The translations under genes were made by a program, and so were the position numbers. From Candidatus Omnitrophota bacterium (GTDB lineage: Bacteria; Omnitrophota; Gorgyraeia; 2-02-FULL-51-18), in contig JAHFFN010000008.1 of the NCBI GenBank assembly GCA_023247915.1, positions 1-44,910 on the forward strand: a DNA stretch of 44,910 nucleotides, given 5' to 3'. Below the pieces are notes generated by a model that searched no databases, had not been told where the DNA came from, and saw only the letters and a program-made list of their open reading frames with translations. This document shows positions 35,404-44,020 of the stretch, piece after piece (the first letter of the stretch is position 1; every line of letters starts with the position of its first letter).

Positions 35404-36006
35404 CTAATTCAGATAGGATTGGAGAAATTTTTGGGCAGCGCGTAACGCGCGGCCGCGATGGCTGACGGTATTTTTTTGCTTGGCGGAGATTTCCGCGTAG
35501 GTTTTGTTGAAGCCTTTGGGGATAAAAACAGGGTCATAGCCAAACCCGTTAGCGCCGCGAATCTCAGTAGCTATTTTTCCGACACATTCTCCGCGAACCG
35601 TGCCGATGAGTTTTCCATTATCATAAATGGCGATCACACACACAAATTTTGCGCCGCGTTTGGCTTCGGGAGTCTTGACGAGCATCTTGAGAAGCTTGCG
35701 ATTATTGTCCAAATACGTGCATCCCGCTCCCGCAAAACGCGCGGAGTAAACCCCCGGCCTTCCGTTGATCGCGTTGACCATCAATCCCGAATCATCCGCA
35801 AACGCCAAGGACTTTGTATGCTTCGAATAAAACCGCGCCTTAAGCTTCGCGTTGGCGACAAATGTCTTCCCTGTCTCCTCCACATCCTCACACTCCGGAA
35901 AATCCGCCAAAGACTTCACCCGAAGTTTCATCCCCCGCAAAAGCCTCTTCAGCTCGCGCAACTTATCCCTATTTTTAGTCCCAATCACAATAATTTTATT
36001 TTTCAT
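35404..36006 (-). CDS. rdgB: XTP/dITP pyrophosphatase (RdgB/HAM1 family)
   Basis: 200 aa, normal length. Removes non-canonical purine nucleoside triphosphates (ITP, XTP) to protect DNA and RNA. GTKNRDKLRELKRLL at the N-terminus, the FADDSGLMVNAINGRPGVYSARFAG signature, GECVGKI, GANGFGYDPVFIPKG and KNTVSHRGRAL are all present. GAGGA lies just before the ATG. It begins 13 nt after the GT2 gene. Confidence 0.97.
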   Translation of the reverse strand: MKNKIIVIGTKNRDKLRELKRLLRGMKLRVKSLADFPECEDVEETGKTFVANAKLKARFYSKHTKSLAFADDSGLMVNAINGRPGVYSARFAGAGCTYLDNNRKLLKMLVKTPEAKRGAKFVCVIAIYDNGKLIGTVRGECVGKIATEIRGANGFGYDPVFIPKGFNKTYAEISAKQKNTVSHRGRALRAAQKFLQSYLN

Positions 36007-36019
36007 ACTTCCTCAAATT

Positions 36020-37171
36020 TTAGTTCTCCAGCGGCAACCCTTTTCTTACGACCCGGATCATCATCGCCGAGATAAACAAAGAAGAGAATATGATTTGAAA
36101 TCCATAAATCATCACCGTGGCCGCAAAGCTTGCCAATGCCGGGTGCGGAAGCGGCATGAATTGAAGCTCCACCCATTGAACCAGCAATCCCCCAATCATG
36201 ATGCCGCCAAAAACAAGAAGCAGAAAGCCCAACAACAATCCTTTTTCCAGGCTTAGATAGCGGTAGAAACGAAGCAGTCCTAAATTTCTTCTATCAAAAC
36301 GGGAGCTCCACGAATAGGTTTTGGCGTAGAGACCAAAAACAAAGATCTGAAGTCCCACCACACTGAAAATCATGGCAAAAATACTGGTCACCGTTTCCAG
36401 CGCGCGTCCTTGAAACCGGATCAACCCTAAAAGAGACGCCAAGTGAAAAAACAGGCCTGAAGCGATCAAGAAAACGCCCGGCCAAACAAAAACTTTGCTC
36501 GGACAATAAAGCAACATCATCCTTAAACTTCTCCACCCGTCTTGCATCGTGCGCAACTTCGACTTCCCTTTGCGCGGCGCCAGCTGGATCGGAATTTCCG
36601 CGACACGGCATCCGGCAAGACCCGCGTTAATCGCCAATTCCAAATTAAATTCCATACCAGGACTAACGGGCTGTATTTTCTTATAAACCTCCTGTGTAAA
36701 AGCTCGGTATCCTGAATAGACGTCCGTATAACGGGTTCCAAACAGAAAATTAAGTATCCCTGTCAAAGCCGGGTTTCCCAAATAACGATGCAACAGCGTA
36801 ATGTTCTTGTCTCCGCCTTTCAAATAGCGGCTTCCCGTGACAAAATCACAGTTTCTGTTTTGCAAATAATCCAAGAAAACCGGAATCAAATTAAAATCAT
36901 AGGTGTCATCCGCGTCAATCATGACGATGTATTTTCCATTGGCGGCTGAGAAACCCTTAAGATAGGCATTTCCATATCCACGGATGGGCTGATGCACCAC
37001 GACAGCCCCTTTTTCTTTGGCGATCTGAGCGGATCGATCCGTGGATCCGTTGTCACAAACAACAACCTCCCCCTCGATTCCGTTCATCTGCAACACCTTT
37101 TGAGCCTTCTCGATGCACAACCCAATCGCCTCTTCTTCGTTAAGGCATGGCATGACCACAGAAACTAGCAT
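36020..37171 (-). CDS. GT2 glycosyltransferase, polyprenyl-phosphate type, with C-terminal membrane domain
   Basis: 383 aa. Residues 1-215 are a GT-A fold family 2 transferase: VVMPCLNEEEAIGLCIEKA, VVCDNGSTDRSA, HQPIRGYGNAYLKGF, the metal-binding IDADDTYD, and GSRYLKGGD. This resembles DPM1/ArnC-like enzymes that transfer a sugar from a nucleotide to polyprenyl phosphate. The C-terminal 160 residues have about four transmembrane segments. Next to a GT-C-like protein, it may supply the lipid-linked sugar that the other uses; that link is inference. It overlaps the GT-C gene by one base. Confidence 0.9.
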   Translation of the reverse strand: MLVSVVMPCLNEEEAIGLCIEKAQKVLQMNGIEGEVVVCDNGSTDRSAQIAKEKGAVVVHQPIRGYGNAYLKGFSAANGKYIVMIDADDTYDFNLIPVFLDYLQNRNCDFVTGSRYLKGGDKNITLLHRYLGNPALTGILNFLFGTRYTDVYSGYRAFTQEVYKKIQPVSPGMEFNLELAINAGLAGCRVAEIPIQLAPRKGKSKLRTMQDGWRSLRMMLLYCPSKVFVWPGVFLIASGLFFHLASLLGLIRFQGRALETVTSIFAMIFSVVGLQIFVFGLYAKTYSWSSRFDRRNLGLLRFYRYLSLEKGLLLGFLLLVFGGIMIGGLLVQWVELQFMPLPHPALASFAATVMIYGFQIIFSSLFISAMMIRVVRKGLPLEN

Positions 37172-39039
37172 TAACCCTCCCCCTTTACCGGCTCCGCTTC
37201 CAGATCAATTAAACAAATATCTCCATCGTCGTATAAACTTTTTCTGATTTTCTTTAAATCCATCAATTGATGTGTCGTGTCCGTAAATAGAATGAATTGC
37301 GTGTCAATCCAGTTCCGGGGATGTCTTGTCACCGGATTCCTTGCGCGCTTTGGAATCTCCCATGACTGGTTGAATGCCACATAGCGTATCGATTGCCCTC
37401 GAAGATACTTCGCGAACTCTTCTGCCCCCTCCAAAAACGGCCACCCCGGAGGCGGGGACACCTCTCCCGGAAAATCGGCGGTAAAAACTTGATTGCGTGA
37501 AAAATCCAAAAGATAGCAGTTTTTTAAAACCGCGAGCACCGTTTGTCCTTTAGGCACGCATTCTTGCATCAAGCGATAGCGCGAGCCCTCCTCCGCGGAA
37601 ATAATTCGCTCGCCAGAAAAAGCTTTTCGCATGCCGTCAAACTCATGCCGAAATGCCTGAGGAATCTCGTAACAATTAGAACTTATCATGAAAGTAACGA
37701 CAAACCAAAAAAGAAAACTAGGCTGATAGGCAAAGTAATTCTGAGGAATAGCCAGGATTTCTATCAATACTACTAACAAACAACCTAGGAATGCCGGCTG
37801 GCCATAAGCAATGCCCATTGCGTTAGGAAACGCGATTAAAAAAATAAAGGCTGTGGGAACGAGAAAATAAGAAATTGAGACAGCGAGCGTGGTTTTAAAC
37901 GAGTCTCCTATTTTCTTATTTAAAGCGGCGTGCCCACAAAAAATAAGAAGAGACATCCAGCAGGCGACAAAATAAAAATTTCCTGCAAGATCGCCCCCTA
38001 TTTTCCGGTAGATTGTGCTGCTATTTTTTGAAAACTCCACTCCATACGAAGTAGCGTGAAAACCCTTCCCTAAAAAAGGAAAGAGCATCGTTCCCGAGGA
38101 TTGATAAAGAGAGGCCATGTAAGGCAAAAGAAACAGAAAAATCATCACGAGAATGCCTGCAAACTCTTTCAACAATCCATTCTTTTTTCTTTCATTTAAA
38201 GAAGCGGTATAAAAAACAAACAGCAATGACAATGTGGGCAAAATCCAGTTGGACTTGAGCCCGCAGGCGGCGGCCGCCAACAGCGACACAAAAATAAGTT
38301 TCTGCTTATTTGAAATAGAGTTTCGCAGATCCAAAAAGCCGAGCATGCTTAAATTCAGCGCTAAAGGCAGAAATTGCGCGCTCGCATTTTTGATAAGAAC
38401 AGGCAAAATAAAAGGGATGATTCCGACACTAAAAGACGCCCAAGCCGATAGACCTTTATTTCGAGCCCTGTCGTAAATTAAAAAAGCGAGCAGCGCGATG
38501 GCAAGACCAGGATCTAAAATATGCAGATTTTCTATCGATAAATAAGTAAGAAGAAAAGATTGAAGGACGAAGTGGGCACCCAACCCAGGCACCAACCTTC
38601 GCTCCGAAAAGGGATCCAAACCTAAAGAGCCGGTTTCAACTATTTTCTTTGGAAATACAAAATAAGCCGTAGGGTCATCCCACAAATTAACCCGGTATTC
38701 AAAGACAAATCCCATAAAGAAAACAATGGCGGCGGCTAAAAGAATAAAAACCGGCACACTAAAAGAGCTTTCCCCTTCCCCGACCGCAGTCTTTTCATTT
38801 CTCAGCAAATGAAACAAAACACCGGATAATACCATTAAAAGGAGAGCGTTTTTTGTAAGAAATCCAACCGAGTTTAAAATTCCTCCAAACAAAATGATGG
38901 CGCTTATCCCGAGGGCGGTTTGATTGGCGGAGGACAATGTATTTTTATGGCACACAAAAAACTCGGCGGCCTTTCCCCAACCCCAAAATGCCGCCGAAAC
39001 CGTGACCCCCCACGCCAACGCTAAAAAATAATGGCTCAA
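37171..39039 (-). CDS. Polytopic membrane protein, probable GT-C glycosyltransferase
   Basis: 622 aa with about 11-13 hydrophobic segments in the first 470 residues and a soluble C-terminal domain of about 150 residues. The first large loop, EYRVNLWDDPTAYFVFPKKI, has an acidic pair placed as in GT-C enzymes (ArnT/PMT type), which use lipid-linked sugars. I cannot place it in a named family. The start is a TTG with GGGGAG about 11 nt upstream; the next gene upstream ends 4 nt before it, so no longer ATG start fits. Confidence 0.68.
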   Translation of the reverse strand: MSHYFLALAWGVTVSAAFWGWGKAAEFFVCHKNTLSSANQTALGISAIILFGGILNSVGFLTKNALLLMVLSGVLFHLLRNEKTAVGEGESSFSVPVFILLAAAIVFFMGFVFEYRVNLWDDPTAYFVFPKKIVETGSLGLDPFSERRLVPGLGAHFVLQSFLLTYLSIENLHILDPGLAIALLAFLIYDRARNKGLSAWASFSVGIIPFILPVLIKNASAQFLPLALNLSMLGFLDLRNSISNKQKLIFVSLLAAAACGLKSNWILPTLSLLFVFYTASLNERKKNGLLKEFAGILVMIFLFLLPYMASLYQSSGTMLFPFLGKGFHATSYGVEFSKNSSTIYRKIGGDLAGNFYFVACWMSLLIFCGHAALNKKIGDSFKTTLAVSISYFLVPTAFIFLIAFPNAMGIAYGQPAFLGCLLVVLIEILAIPQNYFAYQPSFLFWFVVTFMISSNCYEIPQAFRHEFDGMRKAFSGERIISAEEGSRYRLMQECVPKGQTVLAVLKNCYLLDFSRNQVFTADFPGEVSPPPGWPFLEGAEEFAKYLRGQSIRYVAFNQSWEIPKRARNPVTRHPRNWIDTQFILFTDTTHQLMDLKKIRKSLYDDGDICLIDLEAEPVKGEG

Positions 39040-39043
39040 AGGA

Positions 39044-40216
39044 CTAAGCTCTCCCCTTCAGAATAAATTCCGTCATCGCGTCGGCAACGATCTTATTGGC
39101 TTTCGCCGAATAGTGCTGTGGGATGAGAGTTCGCGCGCCGGACTTACCTGCCTCCTCCAAAAAACGGCTCCGCGGGCTGATGACCGTTTCCGTCTTCTGG
39201 AGGTTTTCAAGGAAAGGAATGCTTGGGGAATTTAGATTTTCCTTGCTAGGAAGGAAAAGAACATCAAAGATTTTCCCTTGGGATCTCAATTCGTTTCCAA
39301 ACGCTGAAATGATCGCCAAACTCAGAAGCTCCAAGTCTTCTTTGGGATGGAGTTGTTTTTTAAAAAAAGTTTCCTGAAATAACGAGTAACAAAAAGAGAT
39401 TAACCTGCTATTCAAAAAAAGGCGGTCTTGGTATTTATTTCTGTCATACCAATATTCATACTTTGAATATTCCCAGGTATCGAATTTCTCGACGATGCTC
39501 ATTATTTTATCCGGCGTGGGGGTCGGGGTATCTACAAGCTTCAATACGCCCTTCTCCAAAATAAAGCGCGGTTTAAAAAAAGGAAACATCGGGCTTGGAG
39601 CGTAAAACGGTCTTACTAAATTGCCATTTCTTAAAATATTTTCTAATGGGAGTCCAAGAATAATAATTTGAGGATCATACAAAGAACCTGTCTTTTTCCA
39701 TCGAAGAAGAGCCTGATCCACCCCATAACCACCCACGCCAAAGTTAAGCACTTCCGCGTTGATTCCCGCTTTCTTAAGATTTTTTTCCAACAGATATCCC
39801 CAGGTGTCTTCAAACGAAACATCATCCCCGCGGGTAAAAGAATCCCCCACAATGACAATTCTTAGCACTCCCGGAGCGGGGGTTTTCGAAACAACAAAAT
39901 CACAACGATCGGCTCGTATCCCATCCTCATTGTATAAATAATACCCGTCTTGAGATTGACTCCCCGGTCTGGGAGCCCAACCCAACAACGGGTCATACAG
40001 AATGCTGGTATTTTTTGATTGTTGATACTGATTGATTTTTTCATGCCACGTTTTGAGAGGAATCCGGTAAGGATAGCATTGGAAAGAACGCGCCCAGAAA
40101 TTTCCATCCTGATCCAAATGCCCGAACGACCGGATGAGCGTCTCTCCGGACAATAAAATGCCCAGTAACGCGCAAAAAAACATCGCGATTAAAAATTTTG
40201 ATTTTTTATTTTGCAC
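39044..40216 (-). CDS. SGNH-hydrolase-like membrane protein with degenerate active site
   Basis: 390 aa from the GTG at 40216; a longer TTG frame to 40252 overlaps the upstream gene by 47 nt and would put polar residues before the membrane helix. The N-terminal helix (FLIAMFFCALLGILLSG) anchors it. The SGNH block I is present (VIVGDSFTRGDD) and so is the glycine of block II (LNFGVGGYG), but block III reads LGLPLENILR in place of GxND, and the final histidine (IPQHYSAK) lacks the Asp three residues before it. So nucleophile and histidine remain while two supporting residues differ. Role in surface-glycan acyl transfer or binding is an inference from neighbours. Confidence 0.72.
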   Translation of the reverse strand: MQNKKSKFLIAMFFCALLGILLSGETLIRSFGHLDQDGNFWARSFQCYPYRIPLKTWHEKINQYQQSKNTSILYDPLLGWAPRPGSQSQDGYYLYNEDGIRADRCDFVVSKTPAPGVLRIVIVGDSFTRGDDVSFEDTWGYLLEKNLKKAGINAEVLNFGVGGYGVDQALLRWKKTGSLYDPQIIILGLPLENILRNGNLVRPFYAPSPMFPFFKPRFILEKGVLKLVDTPTPTPDKIMSIVEKFDTWEYSKYEYWYDRNKYQDRLFLNSRLISFCYSLFQETFFKKQLHPKEDLELLSLAIISAFGNELRSQGKIFDVLFLPSKENLNSPSIPFLENLQKTETVISPRSRFLEEAGKSGARTLIPQHYSAKANKIVADAMTEFILKGRA

Positions 40217-41330
40217 GGTTTGATTCTGTTTCGGGATAGATATGGAAAACAAAGTCGGCTATTTTTCGGGCAATTTTCATATTGCCGGAAATAAGCGTGT
40301 GGCAATGATCTCTAAAGTCGGCGCTCTCCAAAACATCTGCGGTCGGAATGACAGAAACCCCTTCTTCCTCAGCGACACGCGCGGCTTCGGATTCAAATCT
40401 TTTTATCAAGGTGCGGTATTTTTGCGATTTGAAAAGATTGTTGCCCGCATAATGCTTGGGATTGGGCGAAGTGGGCAGATCCAGCAAATAGATCCGGATC
40501 CCTCGGGCTTTGCATAAAACGATCATCGATCGAATATTTTCGGCATAAATGTAGAACTTATCTTCATTCGACGAATAATCCATCGCCTCCAACTTTTCTT
40601 TCGAAACATACCCTGAAAAATCCTGATACGGAACATTCACTTCGTCGTTGAACAGCAAGATCCCCATGGCCTTCAAGAGATAGCTGTGCCTGGCCAAAGA
40701 CCAATAAGGATTCCGAGAGATGTAGCGCATGTAGGGCGCCGGAAAAGCGTGCGTGTAATCGTATCGCATGCCAGGAAGAATGTACGGAATGTAGTCATTA
40801 TAGCCAACCTTCAGCACGACAACATCGGGCTGGTAATGGATCAACCGAAGCGCGAGATGACAAAGAGCGAAGGCGGAGTTATGCGATCCGATCCCCGCGT
40901 TCAAGACGCTGACACTTTTATAATTCGTCGATCTCGAGACAATGCGTTTCAGCAGTTGTTGCAGATAATAAGGAAAGGTCTCATCCACAAGCAGGCCGTG
41001 GCCTTCGACGGTACTGTCGCCGACGCAGATGACGCGAAGTTCGTTTGCGGGCTTGGGCATTTTAAAATCAAAGCTTTTGTAGCCCTCAGAATTGGTTTGA
41101 CCCCGGTAGACATCATGCCGGGGGTTCAATTCGTGATGCCAGAAAGCATTGGGATTCATGATCGGCTCCGCGGAGCTTGGGACGCAAAGGCTTTGGACGC
41201 TTACCTTGATAGAAGGAGGAAGAAGAAACTTCCAAGAAAGAAACGAAAGAGTCTCCAATGTCGCCAAAACCAAGACAAAAGAGAAGATTAAGAATAACTT
41301 CGCTTGAAAATTATTTTCGAGCGATCTCAT
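40206..41330 (-). CDS. SGNH/GDSL hydrolase family membrane-anchored protein
   Basis: 374 aa. N-terminal membrane helix (LFLIFSFVLVLATLETLSFL), then an SGNH domain from about residue 98. All four blocks are intact: VICVGDSTVEGHG (Ser106), VLNAGIGSH (Gly), VLKVGYNDY (Asn178) and DHCH (Asp341, His344). Such proteins are esterases or O-acyltransferases acting on cell-surface sugars. The pair with the downstream degenerate SGNH protein, with two glycosyltransferase-type genes next, points to modification of a surface glycan. GGAG is 6 nt before the ATG. Confidence 0.83.
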   Translation of the reverse strand: MRSLENNFQAKLFLIFSFVLVLATLETLSFLSWKFLLPPSIKVSVQSLCVPSSAEPIMNPNAFWHHELNPRHDVYRGQTNSEGYKSFDFKMPKPANELRVICVGDSTVEGHGLLVDETFPYYLQQLLKRIVSRSTNYKSVSVLNAGIGSHNSAFALCHLALRLIHYQPDVVVLKVGYNDYIPYILPGMRYDYTHAFPAPYMRYISRNPYWSLARHSYLLKAMGILLFNDEVNVPYQDFSGYVSKEKLEAMDYSSNEDKFYIYAENIRSMIVLCKARGIRIYLLDLPTSPNPKHYAGNNLFKSQKYRTLIKRFESEAARVAEEEGVSVIPTADVLESADFRDHCHTLISGNMKIARKIADFVFHIYPETESNRAK

Positions 41331-41366
41331 CTACTTCTCCCCGCGGGATGGCGGCCGGTCAATTTT

Positions 41367-41894
41367 TTAAGTTTTCTTGAGAGTGAAAACCATTGGTTTG
41401 CCGGCAGAGCCGTCGGCGTTGGTGCCGCCCCAGGTTTCGATCAGGGTGTTGGCGTCGGGCTGCTCGATGATGACCGAGCTCATGCGCAATTGGCCGTTCA
41501 ACAGCGATTGGCTGGCAACCGATTCTTGCAGATCCATTTTATTGGCCGTAGAAGACTTGAGTTCCATTTCGGGCTGATTGCCGAGCATGCAGTAGTGATT
41601 CATCGCCAGCTTCCCCGCCTTGTCATGATAAACCGTGATCATCTCGTGCGTTGTGCCCGGATCGATCGTTTCGGTGACCGCTGTGCCACCGGAAGTTACT
41701 TTGTATTGGATGGTGGTGGTCTTGGAGCCCCCTTCCGAGGTTTTTTCCGTGACAGTCCAGAGTCCCTCAAGCGCTTTCATGCGCTGAAGCTCCGCCGACG
41801 GCTTTGGTGGCGTCCAACCTTCAGGCATTTCGGCATAAGTCGCGGTTGACACCAAGATCGCTGAAATTAAAATAAAGATTTTTTTCATAAGCAC
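41367..41894 (-). CDS. Exported DUF1579-like protein
   Basis: 175 aa with a signal peptide (MKKIFILISAILVSTATYA, cleavage before EMPEG). The mature part begins PPKPSAELQRMKALEGLWTV and continues as alternating beta-strand-like segments with GTTHEMITVYHDKAGKLAMNHYCMLGNQPEM, similar to DUF1579-type lipocalin-like proteins. Function unknown. AGGAG stands 6 nt before the ATG. It lies 19 nt after the RibD-C-like gene, so these two probably form an operon. Confidence 0.75.
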   Translation of the reverse strand: MLMKKIFILISAILVSTATYAEMPEGWTPPKPSAELQRMKALEGLWTVTEKTSEGGSKTTTIQYKVTSGGTAVTETIDPGTTHEMITVYHDKAGKLAMNHYCMLGNQPEMELKSSTANKMDLQESVASQSLLNGQLRMSSVIIEQPDANTLIETWGGTNADGSAGKPMVFTLKKT

Positions 41895-41913
41895 TCCTAT
41901 TAGGTGAGAGAGT

Positions 41914-42558
41914 TTATTGCTTTTTCAAAACAATGTGAGTCGCTTCTTCAGTCGCGACCCGCTCAGCCAACTTGAAGCCCAACGCCGGAAAATCGATGCC
42001 ATTCAGCAGATTTTCTCCGTGTCCTAAAAAAACGGCCGAATAAGCCAAGTGAAGCTCGTCAATCAGACCCGCTTTTAGATATTGGCGAACCGTGGAGACG
42101 CCGCCACCGATACGCACATCCTTGTCTTTCGCGGCCTCTTTGGCTTTTTTTAAAGCGGACTCAATCCCATCGGTAACGAAATAAAAAGTTGTGCCACCTT
42201 GCATCACGATCGGCTTCCGCGCATGGTGGGTCAAAACAAATACCGGCACGTGATACGGCGGATTGTCTCCCCACCATCCTTTCCAACTCTCGTCGAGCCA
42301 AGGACCGCGCACCGGTCCGAACATGTTGCGCCCGAGTATCCAGGCGCCGAGGTTCTCTTGAGACTTCACGGCGAACTCGTTATCAACTCCGATCGTCCCG
42401 TCATCCTGCCCGAACATTTTTCGAAAAAAGTTGGTTTTTAGCAACCACTGATGAAGAGGCATGGCACCCTTACCCATCGGATCTTTTAAACTCTGCTCAA
42501 GACCCGCGCCGAAGCCGTCCATCGATACCGAAAAACCCGCGACTCTAACTTTGCTCAT
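41914..42558 (-). CDS. Dihydrofolate reductase-like (RibD C-terminal family) protein
   Basis: 214 aa. The fold is recognisable as the DHFR-like reductase of the RibD C-terminal family: RVAGFSVSMDGFGAGLEQSL at the N-terminus, WILGRNMFGPVRGPW, PVFVLTHHARKPIVMQGGTTFYFV, then the NADPH-binding IGGGVSTVRQYLKAGLIDELHLAYSAVFLGHGENL. Family members reduce pyrimidine or folate-like substrates, but this group is mostly uncharacterised. It sits apart from any riboflavin gene. A GGAGAG site lies 4 nt before the ATG. Confidence 0.85.
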   Translation of the reverse strand: MSKVRVAGFSVSMDGFGAGLEQSLKDPMGKGAMPLHQWLLKTNFFRKMFGQDDGTIGVDNEFAVKSQENLGAWILGRNMFGPVRGPWLDESWKGWWGDNPPYHVPVFVLTHHARKPIVMQGGTTFYFVTDGIESALKKAKEAAKDKDVRIGGGVSTVRQYLKAGLIDELHLAYSAVFLGHGENLLNGIDFPALGFKLAERVATEEATHIVLKKQ

Positions 42559-42604
42559 TCATCTCTCCACTCCTGTCTTGCAGGACATCGTCCGGTTGCT
42601 GCGC

Positions 42605-43546
42605 TTATAACTGCTTCTGAATTTGTCCTAACAAAAGCTCGATGGAGTGTCCCACAAGGTCATTCGTAGAATAGGCCTTACTTGCTCCATGCCGCCACAA
42701 ACCCCTCCTCACAGGAGCTAAATCAAACTGAAATGATTCTTCTCTGAGGCGCGTGGGTTTTTCTATATAAATTCCTGATCCTAAACCAATATGACCTTTG
42801 AACAATCTAAGAGTTAAGGCTGAGTGTTGTAAGGTGTTTGCATAGTTGGTTTGCCAATTTAAGATCAGGCTATGACAACTGCCACGAATTACAAAAATAT
42901 TGGCGTTCCTCTCACAATTCATTTGTAAATCAGGGTTACTTTTCGACGTCGTCACCGCAATATGTTCGAGTTGCTTAAATAGCTCGTCGACATTCTTTTT
43001 TGCAAGCGCGACGCCCTCTCCCGATGCTAGAATTCGTTTCTTTTCTTGCGTATCAGCAATCTCACGGCTCATGCGCATGGCTTTTTGTTCGGCGCTATCC
43101 TCCGCAACATCGCCACCTGCCTCTTGAACCCTTACCTCAATCGCACCTGCTAATCCCTCAATTCCAAATCTCTCATAACCCCACCATAGACGGCTTACAG
43201 GCAACCATACAGGCGGCTCACATTTTTCGAGCATAACTAAAAGCACAAAATCATACCCTTTTTTAAGACCACGATTTTGGATGGCCGTTTCCTCTACGCG
43301 CGTCCATTCGGTTGACCCCCACTTTGGCCTATAGAACACAACAACAACTTTTGCCTCTTCGCCGAAAATTTTATTAAATTTTTTCTGCCCATCAGCACCA
43401 GCTAATTGTGCTTGCTCATACAGATAGGCAAACGCTCTTAAGCGTGGGTTTATTAAATCGTAAACCTTTTTAACCAATTCTTCGTCGGTTTCTAAAAATG
43501 AAAGTGCAACATCATATGGCTTGCTCGATGATACTGACTCGGTCAC
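42605..43546 (-). CDS. TIR-domain protein, candidate NAD-cleaving effector
   Basis: 313 aa. Residues 9-145 match a TIR domain: YDVALSFLETDEELVKKVYD, the alpha-A to beta-B region FAYLYEQAQLAG, KVVVVFYRPKWGSTEWTRVEE, and LPV in the late strand. S78-x2-W81-x3-E85 aligns with the SxxWxxxE motif, so E85 is the predicted catalytic glutamate of TIR NADases. A helical linker (150-200) leads to a C-terminal domain (200-313: FVIRGSCHSLILNWQTNY and on) that I cannot assign; it could sense a signal. The start is GTG, with AAAGGAG 7 nt upstream. It follows a DUF4258-like gene by 19 nt. Defence function is inferred. Confidence 0.78.
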   Translation of the reverse strand: MTESVSSSKPYDVALSFLETDEELVKKVYDLINPRLRAFAYLYEQAQLAGADGQKKFNKIFGEEAKVVVVFYRPKWGSTEWTRVEETAIQNRGLKKGYDFVLLVMLEKCEPPVWLPVSRLWWGYERFGIEGLAGAIEVRVQEAGGDVAEDSAEQKAMRMSREIADTQEKKRILASGEGVALAKKNVDELFKQLEHIAVTTSKSNPDLQMNCERNANIFVIRGSCHSLILNWQTNYANTLQHSALTLRLFKGHIGLGSGIYIEKPTRLREESFQFDLAPVRRGLWRHGASKAYSTNDLVGHSIELLLGQIQKQL

Positions 43547-43565
43547 TACACGACTCCTTTAGGAA

Positions 43566-43895
43566 TTAATCTTTTCTAACGTCCCCAAATACTTCGAATC
43601 CAGAGCCAGAAGTGTAAAATGGATTCTGCCCACCGGCGCTGGAAGCAATCTTCCACAACTGTATCGCATCCGTGTAATTGGAAATGTCTCCGGCCATATC
43701 GGTGTAGTCGGCCGTGATAACAAGATCACCTTTGCAGCTACAAATAAGTATTTTGCCGTTGATCTTTCTAGCATAAATATCAACACCCGATTCACTTCCT
43801 TTGAGCGTAGGCTTCGACACACAGTCCAGTATTTGGCTTTCTGAAATGCCAAGCTGCTTCATTCGAACCATTTTGAGGAAATCTGAGATTATCAT
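43566..43895 (-). CDS. Small DUF4258-like protein upstream of the TIR gene
   Basis: 109 aa. MKQLGISESQILDCVSKPTL (12-31) then DIYARKINGKILICSCKGDL and VITADYTD follow the pattern of DUF4258 proteins: an R/M-x-GIS helix, a P, then two beta-strands with a late V-I-T. Some members of that group resemble RelE-type toxins; the relation is by pattern only. A strong site (AAGGAG, 5 nt before ATG) supports the start. It is the first gene of the TIR pair. Nothing in sequence tells whether it regulates, activates or is unrelated to the TIR protein. Spacer 43896-44020 upstream holds no gene. Confidence 0.6.
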   Translation of the reverse strand: MIISDFLKMVRMKQLGISESQILDCVSKPTLKGSESGVDIYARKINGKILICSCKGDLVITADYTDMAGDISNYTDAIQLWKIASSAGGQNPFYTSGSGFEVFGDVRKD

Positions 43896-44020
43896 TTACA
43901 CTCCTTGGTTTATCCCCAAATCTAACAAATCTGGGAAAACGCCCCAAATTTTTGGTAGATGAAATGGTGGATGGCTATTTATTAACAGTCGCGAGCTATT
44001 TGTTTTCAAGGATTGGCTGC

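Noticed and set aside
43559-43852. Alternative 97-codon minus-strand frame overlapping the DUF4258-like gene
   Set aside because: The 109-aa frame has a strong ribosome site and a family-like pattern, while this one has neither.
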